Below, piece by piece: positions 61,871 through 64,000 of a DNA stretch of 64,000 nt (position 1 is the first letter of the stretch; each line of letters opens with the position of its first letter). The notes under the pieces were generated by a model, which worked only from the letters and a program-made list of their open reading frames with translations, had not been told where the DNA came from and ran no database searches. The DNA lies in contig OU015524.1 in the NCBI GenBank assembly GCA_907165065.1, positions 26,396,295-26,460,294 of the forward strand, given 5' to 3'. The position numbers were made by a program, and so were the translations under genes. This stretch comes from Caprimulgus europaeus. Lineage: Eukaryota > Chordata > Aves > Caprimulgiformes > Caprimulgidae.

Positions 61871-64000
61871 TTGCTTTTTCCCCCCTCCTCCCTTTCTTTC
61901 TTTAAGAAATTGCTGTAAGGAGTTTATTCTGCGTGTGCCTTGGGGAGAGAGGTGAAGGATTCTTGGCTGTGTGTGTTCAGGGGAGCAGAAAGGGTGGATA
62001 GTTTTGGCCATGGGTCTCTTTGGAAAGGGCCCCCTCAGAGTTGTCACTGAATCGCTGCTTTCTCAGGCTTCCATCAGACCCTGAGTAGTCTGGGTCATGG
62101 TCCTGTGAGGTGTTCAGAGGGGCCTCTGCTCCCAGCTTACAGCCTGCAAACACCGCTTCAGAGCTTGTTTCCATATCTCTGAAATAGATGTTTCGTGGCA
62201 TAAGATGCATTCAGAATATAGGGAGAAAAAAGATTTGAAAGAACATCCTCTTCTGTTGAATGATGCCCCAAAACCACAACATACCATTAAAAAATAAATC
62301 CACCTTTAAAAAATGCTCTAGTGTAGCACATAGGGCAAAGTAATCTTAATTGAAGAGCCTTCAATACCCTTAAAAATGCTTGAAAAAATACAAGGGCAAG
62401 TAACTTTTTGGTGGGAGGGTAGATAACTTGTTTTGTTGCTGTTACTCTCTTGGTAATTCTTTATGAGAGGGGACAAGCATCTTTGCAAGTTTTTATCACT
62501 TCCTTATGTCTCGCAGGAAGCAGTGCTTTTTCCAAATTATTCAGATTTGGCAGCTCCACTTTAATATGCTTTTAAAGTTTTGGTTTGGCGCTATTCTTTA
62601 GGGATAGCGTTGAGAATGGTCTCATTTTTTTGATAAGAACTTTTTTTCTCTGTGTCGTTCTGTATAATCTGATCAATGCTCATGAGACTTGAGTTTAATA
62701 CAGAGAACAGGAGCAGCAAGTATGCTGCCAGACCAGCTCATGCTTCACCCACTAAAGAGTGTGGAATGCTTGTTTAGTTCTTGATTTTACGCTTTTTGAC
62801 AGATCAGAAGAGGGCTTCCCCGTGTTTCTGGCTTGTTTCTGAAGGAAGTGGGAGTTTTATTAAAATTTGGTATTAATTTTAAGACTGTTTAAATTCTTTA
62901 CTTGTTGGTGTTGAGGGGTTTTAAATGACATTTCTTGTGAAATACACATTTTTATTGCTTAGAATATACTAAAAAGTTGTCTGGATATAAACTCTTTTAT
63001 AAAGACTTCCACGGGGACAACCTTGTTAACATTTTAGCTTTTTAAACGGTACATCTCCTCAGTTGTTTAAAAATCTGCTGAATGTGAAGTACAGTTTTTG
63101 TTTGTGTATTTCAGAAAACTTACTATTATGTGAAATTCACTCGAAGTTAGTATTTTGTATTTTTGTTAACGGCAGTCTTGGGATCGAGGTAGTGAATTAT
63201 TTTTAGTGATAGTGTATTTTTATACAATAAAATTTCTGTTGTGCACTAATGTCTGCAAGATTGTGTGTGGATTTTTTTTCATTAATTTGTGAAAATAATG
63301 AAGAAATTTTAAAAATGGGCTAAAACCGACTAGTTTATTCTCTCAGAGTATAAGGCTTGCCAAATGGCTATGTACATTATACTCTACTGTGACCTGCTTG
63401 CATTAAAGTAAAAAGTATTCTGATCTTGAGTTGAGATCTTTGGTGGATAGTCCTTAAATATACTAGATCTGCTCTTTTTAGGTGTATTTCTTTTGCTGTG
63501 TTTGAACATAAAAGTTTTTTCTTTTTGTTGTTGTTGCAAGGAGTACTTTGTACTTTGCATAGCTTGTTTATGTTGATGGAGGACTGCAGAAGCTCACCAT
63601 GTTGGTACACTAGCCCAATTGTGCTTTCATTGATATACCTTGGTTTATTCAGTAGTATGGTACTCCTGTATTTCAAGTGTATTCTTATTTTGATCACACT
63701 ATGAGGATGTGCCTTGTATGTTTCACTTGTATTCTTGACTTTATAATACTCTTGAGTATATGTGTGGCCTTAGGTGAGGTTGCTGCTACATAGTTGTGGC
63801 CTTGACAGAGATGGTTCCACCATATGTTAATATTTATGTCACCTTATAGATGTGCAGTTTTCCTGCCCCCCCTACTCCCCATGTGTCCCTTTTCTAGTAG
63901 AGTTTTTTATATTTAGTTTAATTGTACTGAGAGAAAAAAAGTCCTGCTAGTGTAAGCTGCATTGCCAGTTTCTTCCAGGGGCCCTTTCTGTATCCTTAAA
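61871..64000. other. No feature recognised to the window end
   Basis: AT-rich noncoding sequence with T runs; no exon, repeat family or RNA gene that I can support. It is probably intronic if the plus-strand gene extends past the window. Confidence 0.5.

Noticed and set aside
61373..62047. 224-codon minus-strand frame
   Set aside because: It spans the third CpG-rich segment. The product is basic and Pro/Arg/Ser-rich without a domain, typical of a stop-poor GC-rich stretch.
59720..64000. Coding start of BICRAL
   Set aside because: The expected acidic N-terminal start (a Met followed by a run of Asp) is not present in any frame, so the coding part must begin beyond the window if the gene is BICRAL.
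1..64000. CRISPR arrays, prokaryotic operons, tRNA or rRNA genes, intact endogenous viruses
   Set aside because: I saw no regularly spaced repeats, ribosome-binding-site-led gene clusters, tRNA cloverleaf sequences, or paired long terminal repeats; the window is ordinary avian nuclear DNA.

Overview
The window is vertebrate nuclear DNA, almost certainly from a bird. The protein-coding exons are short, split by GT-AG introns and AT-rich intronic DNA. The interspersed repeats I recognise are CR1 LINEs, the dominant avian retroposon. The peripherin-2 encoded here has the 354-residue length I recall for chicken, but is close to rather than identical with it, so I do not name a species. There are no prokaryotic, CRISPR or operon-like features.

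Layout. (1) 1-16247, plus strand: the 3' part of UBR2, an N-degron E3 ubiquitin ligase. Nineteen exons (the first cut by the window edge) join into 2067 nt, exactly 688 codons plus stop, with the RING finger and C-terminal Cys-rich domain intact. Its 3'UTR probably runs to about 18.4 kb. (2) About 18.43-28.56 kb: intergenic, no supported gene. (3) 28558-38831, minus strand: PRPH2 (peripherin-2/RDS), the photoreceptor disc-rim tetraspanin, complete in three coding exons (581, 247 and 237 nt). Its second intron holds a CR1 copy and a CpG-rich patch. (4) About 38.9-48.4 kb: intergenic, simple repeats only. (5) 48438-49466, minus strand: TBCC (tubulin-folding cofactor C), intronless, inside a large CpG island reaching about 50.2 kb. 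(6) 50.2-64 kb: no confirmed coding exon. Two more GC-rich islands (about 59.4-59.73 and 61.49-61.87 kb) and a good splice donor at 59734/59735 suggest 5' noncoding exons of a plus-strand gene whose coding part lies beyond the window. From the known vertebrate order UBR2 - PRPH2 - TBCC - BICRAL (GLTSCR1L), BICRAL is the natural candidate, but this is inference from synteny.

The genes do not form a pathway. UBR2 and PRPH2 are convergent, PRPH2 and TBCC are co-oriented, and TBCC is divergent from the presumed BICRAL promoter. I found no new biological system. The least explained signal is a minus-strand reading frame open for about 222 codons at 58013-58681 in AT-rich DNA, inside a 3-kb stretch (55.4-58.7 kb) unusually rich in open frames. 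It resembles nothing I recognise and would be the first thing to search.
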